Shown: positions 13,963 to 24,547, numbered from the stretch's first letter. The stretch: DNA of 35,230 nt from Cladosporium sp. IMV 00045 (GCA_001931905.2 MSJI02000518.1:1-35230), one strand, 5' to 3'. Notes: generated by a model from the letters alone, not told the origin. Program-made: numbers and translations.

Positions 13963-15105
13963 GTCGAACGGGGTTGAACGGAGATTTCGTATCTGCCTGC
14001 TGGATGTGAGTGAGCTCTCAGTCAGTACCCTCCTATCGACATTGATAATATTTCGTCTTCGTTCTAATCCCACCGCTGACTTTCCCATAAAGTTTTTCTC
14101 TTGGGTCGCAAAGTACATTCAAACGAAGGCTGCATCTGATCAATACCTCCAAAATAGTTGATCGGTCTTGACAAAGCCTTTGGTGGCCAGCTACGCCGTA
14201 CCGAATCGACTTCATATTTTAGGCAACATTTGATGGCAAGGAATCCAGCTCATTCCGTACAGGATCTTCATCAATCATGACGCGCTGCCTTGATATCCAG
14301 CGGGAAGATGCGACCACGTAAATGGTATAGACGGTCCAACATGCGAGTATCCGTACGACATCGCAGCAAAAACAACAGCAACAGAAGCACCAGCTGCTTG
14401 ATGCCATCGCCGCCAGATGTCTGCACACCCATATCTCTCCCTTTCTCACCCCGAACACCACCCACCATTCTTCCACCGCCGCCGACACCACCCTCGCCAT
14501 ACTCATTTGCCAAAACGCCCTCCCAACCGGAGGGGAAGAACGCGAAGCAACACATAAGCGCCTATCTTCACCGAACATCCAACACACCACCAGCAACACC
14601 AGCAGCTTCAACACCAAAACATTGCCACAGGGACGCCGTGCCTCCGCCGCCGACTGTCGCCTTCTGTGTGCAGTGCACTTCTCTCGGCGTTGAGACTGTC
14701 CAGTACTCTTCTACCGTTGCCGATGCAACCATTGACATGCGTGCTGGGTACCTCAAAAGACCGTCAAGACCAGCCTTCGTCTTGTTTGGTAGACGAACGA
14801 CAGGTAACTGGAAAGCAAAAACAGCGATGACGATTGGAAAGTCTGAAACGGAAGCCTCTTGATATGCTTTTCTTCAGAAAAGACGTGTGCACATAATGCA
14901 ATTCTTTGCGTTTCTTTGTATACTACAAGACGCCCGGAGCGCGAAAATTTCCCGCGTGAAAAAGCTCAACCGAACGCCCCGCTTGCCGACTAGGTCAAGC
15001 GTGATTCTCATTCTTCTTGTCAAGAAAGAAGGAAGGGGATTACATATAAACAATTACAAAAATGAGTGGGCCGTTAAGGTATTGGGGTATCCCTAGCAAG
15101 TTCGT
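13963..15105. other. Convergent intergenic region between the Zn2Cys6 gene and nfs1
   Basis: About 1.1 kb between converging genes. It is low-complexity in places: CAG/CAA-rich at 14365-14400 and CCA/CCG-rich at 14440-14510. These keep several frames open on both strands (14290-14862 + and 14219-14617 -) without any recognisable domain. Both 3'UTRs are expected here. Confidence 0.5.
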
Positions 15106-16846
15106 CTAGTGCTGGCTCCATTCGATGCTGTTGAGATCGACGCCCTCCTGGACGAGCTCCCACAGCGGGCTGAGCTCGCGGAGGAACGTGACGCGCTCCC
15201 TGACGGCGTTGAGGACGTAGTCGATCTCGGCGTCGGTGGTGAAGCGGCCGATGCCGAAGCGGATGCTGCTGTGCGCGCTCTCGTCGCTGTTGCCCAGGGC
15301 GCGGAGGACGTAGGAGGGCTCGAGTGAGGCAGATGTGCAAGCGGAGCCGGACGAAAGCGCGATGTCTTTCAGGGCCATGAGGAGGGACTCGCCCTCGACG
15401 TAGGCGAAGGAGACGTTGACGCAGCCGGGGTAGTGTTTGGCCGGGTCGCCGTTGAGGGAGGTGTGTTCCATGGCGAGAAGGCCGTCGGTCAGACGCTTGG
15501 ACAGTTGGGAGATGCGCTTGGTGTCGTACTGGATGCAGAGTTAGCGGATGTTCGAGCAAGTACTCTGTAGGTAGAAAAAAAGTGTGGATGGGTTTGGAAA
15601 GGGTCATAACAGTTACGTGAGCTGTATCAGCAAACAAATCACCTGTCACAGTGCGACTCAGAAAGCCATGCATGTTGTAGCGTATAATCATTCGAGGTAG
15701 TTGGGCGAAGAGCATAAAAGAAAGGGATTCACAACTCACCTCCATTTCCTCGTGGCAAATGCGCGCCGCCTCGCCAAAACCAATGGTGAGTGCAGGCGCA
15801 AGAGTGCCTGACCTCAGACCTCTCTCCTGACCACCACCAGAGATGATAGGGTCGAGTCTGACTCTAGGGCGTCTGCGCACGTAGCACGCACCAACGCCCA
15901 TGGGGCCGTAGATCTTGTGACCGGAGATGGACATGAGGTCAACGTTCATCGCGTTCACATCCAAAGGAATCTTTCCAACAGCCTGAGCAGCGTCAGTGTG
16001 GAAGAAAACCTTCTTGCTTCGGCAAAGCTTGCCAATGTCCGCCAAAGGCTGCTCGACACCGATCTCGTTGTTAACAGCCATGATGGAGACAAGGCAGGTC
16101 TCGGGCCTGATGGCCTTCTCCAGATCCTCAAGGTTGATCAAACCGTTGTTCTGCACGGGGAGATATGTGATCTCGAAGCCCTCGTCCTGCAAGTGCCTGC
16201 AGCTGTCCAAGACGCACTTGTGCTCCGTCTGGCAAGTGATGATGTGGTTCTTCTTGCCCGACCTCTTGAAGAATCTCGCCACGCCCTTGATGCTCATGTT
16301 GTTGCTCTCCGTCGCGCCCGACGTGAAGATGATCTCCTTCGGGTCCGCGCCGATCAATTTGGCAATGTGGCCGCGAGCCTGCTCAACGGCGTTATCTGTC
16401 TCCCAACCGTACGCGTGCGTGCGTGAATGTGGGTTTCCGTAAAGACCTGTGAGGAAAGGAAGCATGGCGTCGAGCACTCGGGGGTCCGTCGGCGTCGTGG
16501 CCTGCATGTCCATGTATATAGGCCTGGTGCCCTCATCCATCACGCTGGCCTGCTTCAGGATGCCGGCGGCGGGGCTCATCATCGCATCGCCGTCCATGCC
16601 GGTCGTGGGCATCTCGGCATTCTTGGGCTTCATGCCTGTCTCTGACAGAAAGGCCTTCTGGTCCTGTTTGATGGTCTGCTCGACGGTGGCGTTCTTGGGA
16701 GAAGACTCCGAGACGTACGTCCGCCGACTTTTTGCGGCAATGCATGCGCGCGGCACCTGCTTTGCGAACGGCTGAGAAGGCGTCGATAGCCTCCTCGAGC
16801 ACTGTCGCAGCGCCTGGCGCGCGAATGTGGGTGCAGAGCTAGACAT
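15106..16846 (-). CDS. nfs1: Mitochondrial cysteine desulfurase Nfs1
   Basis: Exons 16846-15740 and 15528-15106 (intron 211 bp, GTGAGT/TCCAG, phase 0) encode 509 aa. Nfs1 is the PLP enzyme that turns cysteine into alanine and a persulfide, feeding Fe-S assembly on Isu in mitochondria and tRNA thiolation. The N-terminus ([20 protein letters not shown]) is Arg/Ser-rich with no acids, a typical matrix-targeting presequence. The mature enzyme begins near residue 107 ([20 protein letters not shown]). The PLP pocket includes [18 protein letters not shown] and [10 protein letters not shown]. The PLP lysine is Lys311 in [10 protein letters not shown]. The catalytic cysteine is Cys433 in [15 protein letters not shown]. 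The splice join [14 protein letters not shown] matches homologues, so no residue is lost. The C-terminus [17 protein letters not shown] is the usual eukaryotic ending. A GC-rich, C/G-ending codon bias runs through exon 2. Confidence 0.97.
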
Positions 16847-17313
16847 TTTTGTGTTTGTGGTGGGATGGGAGTTGGTGATGACACCGGGAGTGAGGGAATA
16901 ATGTCAGAACCGACGGGGGCAAGCGGGAGAACAAAGCTCTCTCGGTCATGCCTGCCAAGCTTGGCAAGTCACGTGGCAGACATATCTCTGCATCATTATT
17001 CAGCCAGACGGTCGTCTCTCCGTTTGGATTGCCTTGACTTGGTCCACGTTTCCACTCTTCTGTCGTCAGTGGTGGATGAAGGAGCAGGTCTATGAAAGTA
17101 TTCATCTTTCGCTTTGTTGGCACACCAAACATTCATGATGTTGTTTGTTCATTTGCCACTTCTCCCATCTCATCCAATTCAACATCGCCAGCAGCATTAC
17201 AACATCCATTCGGCTCAAGAATGTAGCTTGCCTTCAGTAATTGATCTGAGCCCTGCGAATCAGTCACTACAATAACACCGGCCTTCGCCCAGCCTTCATA
17301 AATCTCACACAAA
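16847..17313. other. Intergenic region: nfs1 promoter and tRNA upstream flank
   Basis: 467 bp between the nfs1 ATG (reading left) and the tRNA 5' end. It should contain the nfs1 promoter and leader. I see no further gene or repeat. Confidence 0.55.
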
Positions 17314-17426
17314 GCATTGGTGGTTTAGTGGTAAAATTAGCCGTTGCCATTCGAAGTCCCTCCATCAGCGAGAACGACGACGACTGATGACTCGGCTAGC
17401 CCCGGGTTCGATTCCCGGCCGATGCA
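17314..17426 (+). tRNA. tRNA-Gly(GCC) with a 42-nt intron
   Basis: The acceptor stem GCATTGG (17314-17320) pairs with CCGATGC (17419-17425), with one T-G wobble and discriminator A at 17426. A D-arm A-box (GGTTTAGTGGTA) is present. The T-arm CCGGG-TTCGATT-CCCGG (17402-17418) contains the B-box GGTTCGATTCC. The anticodon stem AGCCG/CGGCT pairs perfectly (17339-17343 with 17393-17397), which puts TTGCCAT in the loop and the anticodon GCC at 17346-17348. A 42-nt intron (17350-17391) sits at the canonical position, one base 3' of the anticodon. CCA is not encoded, as in eukaryotes. A T4 terminator follows. Confidence 0.95.
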
Positions 17427-18547
17427 TTACTGAGAGCGTTTCTCTTTTGCTGTCCTTTTGGACCTTCTAGACAGGCCAACAGCGCGGAGGCTGTCGAACT
17501 TTTTTTCCAGGCAAATAGTCGTGGTGCGATAGGCTAGGGATAGGGGAGGCGAGGACAGTCAAGCACGGAGAATGTGAGGTATGGGATGTATCTTGAAAGG
17601 ACGTTCCATGTGTGTTTTGACGGGAAGACATCGGATCGTGTCGACGGGATATGTTGATGACGACCGGTTCGACCCCGTGATGTTGACGGTGACAAGGAGA
17701 CGTAGCCACAGGCCCTGTGAGAGATGAGTCGGTAGGCAGAATGACATGGGGGAAATAAAGACATTGTGATGCAAATGGAGATTGAGAATGCAGATAGACC
17801 AAAAGTCGAAATACACGTATGTAGGTATATTCCTCCCTATCCAAAAGTAGGTAGCATCTAAATAAATTTTACAAGAGAAAACACACGCCAGCAGCGCTAT
17901 GCACATTTTTCTCCAGAAGACCATGTAGCAACGGCGACGAGAGATTAGTAGGTAAGTAGATAGTAAAAGGAAAATGCAATCTATATGCAATTTGAGGATC
18001 AGCGCGATCAAAAAAACGCGACCTGCAAACGCTCCAACAAGCAAGGAAATAACATCCGCTAATAGACCCAAGAAAGCCACCAAGAAAGAAGAAGAAGATT
18101 AGAAACGTAAAGGGTATCCTGTACAACAGAAGGGATTGACGAAAAGAAAAGGGTAGAAACGAAAAGGCTAAGAACGAGACCAAGAGCTGGCGAGGTGTCT
18201 TTGGGAGGAAGGGAGAGAGAGGGCACTGTGTTTCTGCGTTCGCCGAGTGGAGAGGTGCAGGCCCTCTTCTGTTCCCTCGGATCAGAGTGAGAAATGCGTG
18301 AAGGCAGTAGTTAGTTTGACAAGAAGATTAGTAGGGTAGAGAGATAAAAAATAAGAAAAGATAAAAGGAAAGAAAGGAAAGTCGAGGCCAGAGAACATGT
18401 CTCCAAGCCATCCTTGTTGTGGGTCTTCGACACCCATCTTCAGGCGCTGCCTGTCAATTCGACAGAAGCGACCAGCGTTTCTGTTGCGGCGTAGGCTCCA
18501 GACGCCAGCGGTCATGTTTTTGATGCTTTGTGTCATTAGTAGACTGA
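17427..18547. other. 3' flank between the tRNA and the coiled-coil gene
   Basis: About 1.1 kb downstream of the leftward coiled-coil gene. On its strand it is T-rich (especially 17850-18170 and 18330-18380), as in a long 3'UTR or terminator region. Overlapping open frames on the minus strand are low-complexity and hydrophobic by composition, with no support as genes. Confidence 0.5.
17445..17448 (+). terminator. Pol III terminator (T4) of tRNA-Gly
   Basis: The first run of four T residues on the coding strand lies 19 nt past the mature tRNA 3' end. That fits RNA polymerase III termination and a short trailer. A second T4 is close by, in GTCCTTTTG. Confidence 0.6.
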
Positions 18548-20362
18548 TCACCAGTCTTCATCTTCATCGCCCATTCCAGCCCAGTCAGTCAGGCCACTCC
18601 AAAGCTCACGCAGCGCGTTGCGTTTTTGCTCGGACCTGATCGCTGCTTTGCTAGTTTGCACGGTCTTTGTTTCTTCATCTTCGCTGTCGACTTCTTCGTC
18701 CTCGTCTTCATCATCATCTTCGCTGTCTTCGTCCGCGTGGGAGGAAGGCGAAGTGGTGATAGCGCATTCATCGGCGCCCTGACGCAATTCGTCGTCTTCG
18801 AGGCCCAATGCTCTGGCGAGAGGGATGGAAGACGGTGTTGGAGACGGCAGCGGGGAGGTTTGTGTCGATTGCGAGGTATAATTGATCACGCGAAGGCCGT
18901 CAACTTGGTTCTCCTTGGGACGAGGGGTGGACTCCACGTCCGAAGGAGCGGGTTTCTGAGGCGTCGTCTCTTCAAGTCGCGCCTCTTCGTCAGCTTCTTT
19001 GCTGACACGTCTGATCGTCAAGCTGTTGACCTGCTTGGTTCCTTGCTTCTTGACTTCAACTGTCCAGTTCTTGGGATCGTCGTCTTGCTCTGAAGAATCG
19101 GAACCGCCAGGTGTATCGTCTTGCGCGACGACACCGTAACGCGACCTCCGTTTCTTAAACCGAGTCTCAACGTCACACCAGTCGTCACGCCAGTTCTCCA
19201 TCTGCCTTTGCAGACGTTCCAATTTGGGATTGTATGTCACATCCTCGCACTCGACTTCTAGGCTCTTAAGCTGCAACTCCAAGAAGAGCAGCTCAGAGTG
19301 GTCGAAGCCCAAGTCTGATCTCAACGATTCATTCTCGCTTCGCAAGCGTTCCACCTCCATCTCCTTCTCCTCGATGTCGAGCGAGTGCTCCTCGTTCAGG
19401 TTAACGATCTCCCGGTGTCGCTGACGAAGCTGCTCTTGTGCCTTCGTGAGAGATTGCAATGCCGTCTGCGCTTCCTTCAGAAGTTGTTCCTGACGAGCAT
19501 TTTCCCAAGCCAGATCCTCGGACGACTGCTCTTGGTCCTCGGAGCCGCCGTTCATGGCGATTCCAAGAGGATCAGAAGAGTCACGCTGATGCTTGGACGT
19601 GGGACGAGACGACAGCAAGACGTCTCTTTCCTCCTCCGTGAACAAATCTTCCTCCATCTCGTCCATCTCGTCAAAGAAGTCCTCAGGGGAGTTAAGCGCG
19701 TCGACCTCGTCCTCGATCTGGGCCAGGCGTCTACCAACAATGTTCAACATTTCGAGCGCATTGTCGCCGCGCATGAGCTGCGACTGCAGCTTGTTGAGGC
19801 GCACGAGCAAGCGCTGCGTCTCAGATCGAGGCGTAGTTTGGGAATCCATAGAACGCGCATCGTCCGTGAAGTAATCGCTGTACGGAGAATCTTGGACGAG
19901 AGAGCTGCGTCGGCGATGCGACGAGTGCTTGACCGGAGTGACAGGCGCATTTGTGGCAGAAGACATCTTGCGCGATCTTTCGCCGGGGCCAGGGTAGGAA
20001 GGAAAGCGGCCCAAGGGACTCCTCCCACAGTCGCTCGTGGGCGGCGTCGGGGTGGGGATGCCGCTGACGAAGACCTTTCCCGCGTAGCTCTGGGCGCGAC
20101 GGTGAGCGCGATCCTCGGTGCTCAAGAAAGGCGCCTGGGGAGTGTAATTCGACTTGTGACGCGTGTGGACTGGACGATGGCGTTCGCGCTGGGTAAAGCG
20201 ACTCGAGGGTCCGAATGGGAAGTGCCAGGGAGTTGCCGTGGGAGAAGGCGAGACCGGCGAGGCAGAGCTAGTGGATTCGCGCAGCTGAGCAGCCGTGGAG
20301 GATGTTGTCGAGGGAGAGGGAGAAGGACATGGTGAGCGAGACACGGCGGGCGAGTCGGCCAT
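18548..20362 (-). CDS. 604-aa coiled-coil protein of unknown function
   Basis: A single uninterrupted frame of 604 aa starts at 20362 (MADSPAVSRSPCPSPSPSTT). I do not recognise a named family. Residues 1-170 are Ser/Pro/Thr-rich and look disordered, with basic patches such as HSSHRRRSS that could be phosphorylated. A first heptad-like helix covers about 176-250 (SETQRLLVRLNKLQSQLMRG, ending in the acidic FFDEMDEMEEDLFTEEERDV). A longer coiled coil covers about 285-395 (LLKEAQTALQSLTKAQEQL and EEKEMEVERLRSENESLRSD). A conserved-looking Trp-containing segment, QRQMENWRDDWCDVETRFKK, follows. The C-terminus has a poly-acidic run (about 545-575) and ends WSGLTDWAGMGDEDEDW. No signal peptide or transmembrane helix. 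A scaffold or cytoskeletal role is a guess from architecture only. It diverges from trp2 across 598 bp. Confidence 0.85.
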   Translation of the reverse strand: MADSPAVSRSPCPSPSPSTTSSTAAQLRESTSSASPVSPSPTATPWHFPFGPSSRFTQRERHRPVHTRHKSNYTPQAPFLSTEDRAHRRAQSYAGKVFVSGIPTPTPPTSDCGRSPLGRFPSYPGPGERSRKMSSATNAPVTPVKHSSHRRRSSLVQDSPYSDYFTDDARSMDSQTTPRSETQRLLVRLNKLQSQLMRGDNALEMLNIVGRRLAQIEDEVDALNSPEDFFDEMDEMEEDLFTEEERDVLLSSRPTSKHQRDSSDPLGIAMNGGSEDQEQSSEDLAWENARQEQLLKEAQTALQSLTKAQEQLRQRHREIVNLNEEHSLDIEEKEMEVERLRSENESLRSDLGFDHSELLFLELQLKSLEVECEDVTYNPKLERLQRQMENWRDDWCDVETRFKKRRSRYGVVAQDDTPGGSDSSEQDDDPKNWTVEVKKQGTKQVNSLTIRRVSKEADEEARLEETTPQKPAPSDVESTPRPKENQVDGLRVINYTSQSTQTSPLPSPTPSSIPLARALGLEDDELRQGADECAITTSPSSHADEDSEDDDEDEDEEVDSEDEETKTVQTSKAAIRSEQKRNALRELWSGLTDWAGMGDEDEDW

Positions 20363-20960
20363 GGTGTGAGGTGTGTGGCTAGCTAGCTACTAGCTGTGTA
20401 TAGAACAGGGAAGCCAGTAGTAGCAGTCTCACTCACTTCGCGGGCTCGCTCACTTGTGACTTCACCCGCAGAGCTATAAGGTCGAGAGGTGTGGATGAGA
20501 TGTGTGGGCGCGGGTTGGGATTAAGTTCTGGGATGACGCTGCCTGCAGAAGAGCTTCTGAGACCTGAGGCAGCCCGGAAGGGTAGAGGAATCGGAGGGGC
20601 TGGGGGCAGATCGAAGAGACTTCACTCCTCCGACTTGGCGAGACTCTCACTATTCATGGCCATTTCGAGGGCAATCGACCGTCAAGAGTGGGCGACTAGG
20701 ATATAGCGTCCGTCCGGTCCGAGGCGTGCTCCGACCGCTGTGTCCGTTCCATCAGGGCTGGCAGGGCTCCACCACGCGGATGACTGACGCATCGGGGAAA
20801 TTCTGAGGCGAGAGCATTGAAGACAGATGGTGGGATAGACTTGTTACCTACTATACAATCACCTTCAGTTGTCATTGCCGTATACACATGCTGCAATCGG
20901 TGAGCGGATTCGTCTTCCTCACCTCTCCGCGTCCGGTCCCTTAACACTCTCTGGGAGAAA
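20363..20960. promoter_or_regulatory. Divergent promoter region of the coiled-coil and trp2 genes
   Basis: 598 bp between divergent start codons. I looked for the Gcn4/CpcA site TGACTCA expected for amino-acid control and did not find an exact copy. A short upstream ORF lies just before trp2 (20888-20944). The left end repeats CTAGCTAGCTACTAGCT in the leader of the coiled-coil gene. Confidence 0.5.
20888..20944 (+). other. Possible upstream ORF in the trp2 leader (18 codons)
   Basis: An ATG at 20888 opens an 18-codon frame that ends with TAA at 20942-20944, 16 nt before the trp2 ATG. If the transcript starts upstream of it, ribosomes would meet this ORF first and must reinitiate or leak past. 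The transcription start is unknown. Confidence 0.35.
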
Positions 20961-22732
20961 ATGGCTCCCCAAGTAAGCATTCCCTCGTGCAAGTAGTCGA
21001 GCATAAGCATATGCGACTCACACGACTCATACTGTACATATGGAGAGTATACCAGTCCCAGCTAACCACGTCCCACCAGACAAACATCCAGCCCTCCTTC
21101 GAAGGGGTCTCCAACATCGTCGACTCCTCTCGCTCGCTGCCCAACCCTCCCAACCTCATCCCACTCTGCGCATCCGTCCCGTCCGAGTTCCTCACGCCCT
21201 CCTCCATCTACCTCAAAGTCTCCAACAGCTCCAAATCCGACTACTCTTTCCTGCTGGAGTCTGCCGCCACCACCGGCACGATTGGAAGATACAGCTTTGT
21301 CGGCACCGACCCGCGCAAGATCCTCGCCTCTGGTCCGAAACATGGCCTGGAAGCAGACCCTCTGCCTCGTCTTGAGGCCGAGTTGTCTCAATCGCGAGTC
21401 GCTGAGATCCCCTCCCTCAGACTCCCTGCCATGACCGGCGGTGCTATCGGATACGTTGGATACGACTGCGTTCGCTACTTCGAGCCCAAGACCAGGCGAG
21501 ACGACATGAAGGACGTCCTCGAGGTGCCCGAGAGCTGGTTCGGACTCTTCGACACCATCATCGCCCTCGACCACTTCTTCCAAAAGGTCATGGTCATCAC
21601 CTACCTCCACGTCCCCTCCGCCGACGCCCCCGCCTCCGCCCTCCGCGAAGCCTACGAAGCCGGCCGCTCGACCATCTCCAACATGCTCAAGGTGCTCAAA
21701 TCCAAAGACCTGCCCCTCCCGCCCCAACCCCCGGTCAAGCTCGAGCAAGAATACACCTCGAACATCGGCCGGACCGGCTACGAATCTCACGTCACCGAGC
21801 TGAAAAAACACATCGTGACCGGCGACATCATCCAAACGGTGCCCTCCCAGCGCATCGCGCGCCCCACGACCCTGCATCCCTTCAACATCTACCGCCACCT
21901 GCGCACCGTCAACCCCTCCCCCTACCTCTTCTACATCTCCTGCTCCGCCTTCCACATCATCGGCGCCTCGCCCGAGCTGCTCGTCAAGAAAGACCCCCTC
22001 ACCTCCCGCATCATCAACCACCCCATCGCCGGCACGATCAAACGCGGCTCCACGCCCGCCGAAGACGACGCTCTAGCATCCACCCTTCGCTCCTCCCTCA
22101 AAGACCGCGCCGAGCACGTGATGCTCGTCGACCTGGCCCGCAACGACGTCAACCGCGTCTGCTCGCCCCTGTCCACGCGCGTCGACGCCCTCATGATGGT
22201 GCAGAAGTTCTCGCACGTGCAGCACCTCGTCTCCGAAGTCTCCGGCCTGCTGCGCGAGGGCAAAACCCGCTTCGACGCCTTCCGCGCCATCTTCCCCGCC
22301 GGCACCGTGTCGGGCGCGCCCAAAGTCCGCGCAATGGAGCTGATCGCCGAGCTCGAGCGCGAAAAACGCGGCGTCTACGCCGGCGCCGTCGGCTACTTCG
22401 GCTACCCTTCCGTCAACGCCGTCGCGGGCACGCCGGAGTTTGGTCAGGAGGACGAAGGCGCCATGGACACTTGCATCGCGCTGCGCACCATGGTTGTCAA
22501 AGACGGCGTGGCGTATTTGCAAGCCGGAGGAGGGATTGTGTTCGATTCCGATGAGGGCGAGGAGTACGAGGAGACGATTAATAAGGCGGCCGCGAATATG
22601 AGGTGTATTGAGCAGGCGGAGCGGTTGCATTGGGAGGAGCAGCAGGAGGGGTTGGTGAATTTGGGGGGTGTTGTGGGTGGGGATGAGGGGACGGGGGAGG
22701 GGAGGGCAAAGGTTGAGGTTGGTGGTGGTTGA
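20961..22732 (+). CDS. trp2: Anthranilate synthase component I
   Basis: Exon 1 is only 12 nt (20961-20972, encoding MAPQ). A 107-bp intron (20973-21079, GTAAGC donor, GCTAAC branch, CCAG acceptor) leads to exon 2 (21080-22732). The total is 554 aa. A longer reading from the ATG at 20987 lies in the intron and has an unconserved N-terminus. The enzyme converts chorismate to anthranilate using ammonia from the glutamine amidotransferase subunit, the first step of tryptophan synthesis in the cytosol. LLES (62-65), in YSFLLESAATTGTIGRYSFV, is the element tied to tryptophan feedback. The chorismate-binding domain fills the C-terminal half: PIAGTIKRG, EHVMLVDLARNDVNRV, FRAIFPAGTVSGAPKVRAME, GAVGYFGY and LQAGGGIVFDSD. 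There is no fused amidotransferase or Trp3-like domain. The last 25 residues are Gly/Glu-rich and unconserved. Confidence 0.96.
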
Positions 22733-23311
22733 GCTTGGAATGGATATAGTTTTGGGATGTGTGAAGGTTGAGATTTAGAGGGTTGAATGTGCATTTTTGT
22801 TGCACAGCTCGCATGCTTAGATGTTTGCAACGGCATCTGGACTAATCAAGCGAAAAGCTTTGGCATACATGTAGACATCTGTCTGAAATCTCTAAACGAT
22901 CTTCAGCTTATAGAGCGTCTTCTTGGTGCGTCACTGGTCAAGATGTGAAAGACGGGATACAGTATATCACAAAAGGTTTGTAGTGTTTCCTCATTTGATC
23001 GAATTCTAAGTCCACTGTATTACTTCTCGAAAAACGACGGTATCATGCTTCCTGCATGTATTGATGCAGTCTCAGAAACTCGTCCATGCCTCATAACACG
23101 CATCAAAGGAGTGAAAAAGCAAAACTTTTGAAGTCATCGTGCTCGGCGCTCGCTCTGAAGGCCTGATCGTTGGCATCTACAACAGGAGGGATTCCCAGGT
23201 GCTCGACTGTCTTTGAATGTAGCAGTGTCGTCGTACTTTTCAAGCCGAGTGTGTTCATGCCAATCCTTGTCAGCTCAGCGAGTGTCTGAAAGGCCGCCTG
23301 GTTGGGACCCT
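22733..23311. other. Convergent intergenic region between trp2 and the Stc1-domain gene
   Basis: 579 bp between the two stop codons. No ORF with recognisable content on either strand; both 3'UTRs are expected here. Confidence 0.55.
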
Positions 23312-24547
23312 TCAACCATTGAAGGGTGCGTCGTCGTCATCGCTGTCCACGTCAAGCGGACGACGGCCAGCAGCATTGCCGCGAGCGGAAGATCCAGGCA
23401 TGGCCATAGTGACGGGCTCGCCGTCGGACTCACTGGAGTCTTCGACGTGCACATCATCCTCCTCAGCGACGCCAGCCTTGGTGACAACGGGCCTGCCCTG
23501 CTGACGGGCGGCGGCCATGTCCACTTTGCGAGGGCCCGCAGTAACCTTGGCGAACGTGGAGCCTCTGTAGCTGCTCGCGACGCTGCCGGTGTTGGAGCGT
23601 GCACCCGGGTTGCCGTACTTGCTGGGGTTCCAGGTGCTGTGAGACGCAGCGCTCGCGGTGGAAGAGGGAGCCTTGTTCATGGAGCTGAGGGTGTTGGACA
23701 GGCGGGAGGACGGCGTCGTGTTGAGACCGCTGCGGAGCGAACCAGCAGTGGAGGTGGAGGGGGTGGAGGGGCCAGCATAGACTGTACTGCCGCCACCGCG
23801 TCCATTTTGCAGGCCTGGGAGAGCAACGCCACCAGAAGAGCTGTGAACAGCGCTCGAGGATCCCTCGGCCAGGGTCAGGTTCGACATGCCGGAGACGGTA
23901 GAGGCGTCGTCCTAGGATCAGTTAGTATTGTGCGATTAGATTTCGCAGGGTCAACTCACGTCTTTGTACTGGTAAGGGTTAGTGACGAAGCTGTCGTCGC
24001 TCCCATCGCTGCCAGCACCGCCGCTGCTGTCGCTGAGCCCGTCGTTCTGCCGGTCTTGGGAGCACTTGAAGCCTGAAATGAATGTATTAGTGGCTGACAA
24101 TCGTCCAATGCTAGGGGAGAGACTTACAGAGAGCCTCCTCCTTCTGCTTCATCTGTGACTTGGCGAAGTACTGGGTGGTACGCGCTGCAACAAAAGTCAG
24201 GGAAGCTCAAGGAATAAGACCGCTGGAGTTACGCACGAAAAGTGATGGCGCAGCCGTTGCACTTGAGTTCGACGGGGGCCACACCAACGCAGGGAGAGCA
24301 GCGAACGAAGCCCATGGTCTTGGGATCGAATCTGACGTTCTCCTTCGCGCTCTTGACGACGTGGTTCCTGAGATCTTCAAGGCGCTTTGCCGAATAGGAG
24401 CTCTGGGGCAAAGGCTTGCGGCACTCGTTGCAAGGGATCGTGCTTGGGAGGGAGACGTTGCTGCGATTGCAATTAGCTTGGTGTTCATCAGTTGCGGCGA
24501 CTGACGGACACTCACTTAGTCGTGACGAGTTTGCCGCGGGACGACAT
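23312..24547 (-). CDS. Stc1-domain zinc-binding protein
   Basis: Five exons are predicted: 24547-24516, 24460-24237, 24184-24128, 24072-23960 and 23911-23312. Introns are 55, 52, 55 and 48 bp, and the protein is 341 aa. The N-terminal 110 residues contain four CxxC pairs: Cys21/24 (PCNECRKPLPQSSYSAKRLE), Cys65/68 (VRCSPCVG), Cys78/81 (LKCNGCAITF) and Cys105/108 (LCFKCSQDR). Between pairs three and four lies FPRTTQYFAKSQMKQ. This tandem arrangement, with F/Y-S/A-K-x-Q after each half, is the Stc1 domain. In Schizosaccharomyces pombe, Stc1 links Argonaute to the CLRC H3K9 methyltransferase in RNAi-directed heterochromatin. Most filamentous-fungal Stc1-domain proteins are uncharacterised, so that role is only a possibility. 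Residues 130-341 are Ser/Gly/Thr-rich, low-complexity and end in an acidic tail, DVDSDDDDAPFNG. The five-exon structure scatters the domain across frames. Confidence 0.85.

Noticed and set aside
14219..14862. Overlapping ORFs on both strands (190 aa +, 132 aa - with a hydrophobic start and a Cys run)
   Set aside because: Kept open by low-complexity CAG/CCA-rich sequence between two converging genes. The Cys run reads from that simple repeat, and no splice extension or domain supports either strand.
19385..20335. 316-aa plus-strand ORF opposite the coiled-coil gene
   Set aside because: Arg/Leu-rich antisense frame with no domain; the opposite strand has one clean 604-codon frame with coiled-coil periodicity.
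21062..22021. 319-aa minus-strand ORF over trp2
   Set aside because: Antisense of a conserved enzyme. The Gly/Val/Asp-rich composition is an artefact of GC-rich codons.
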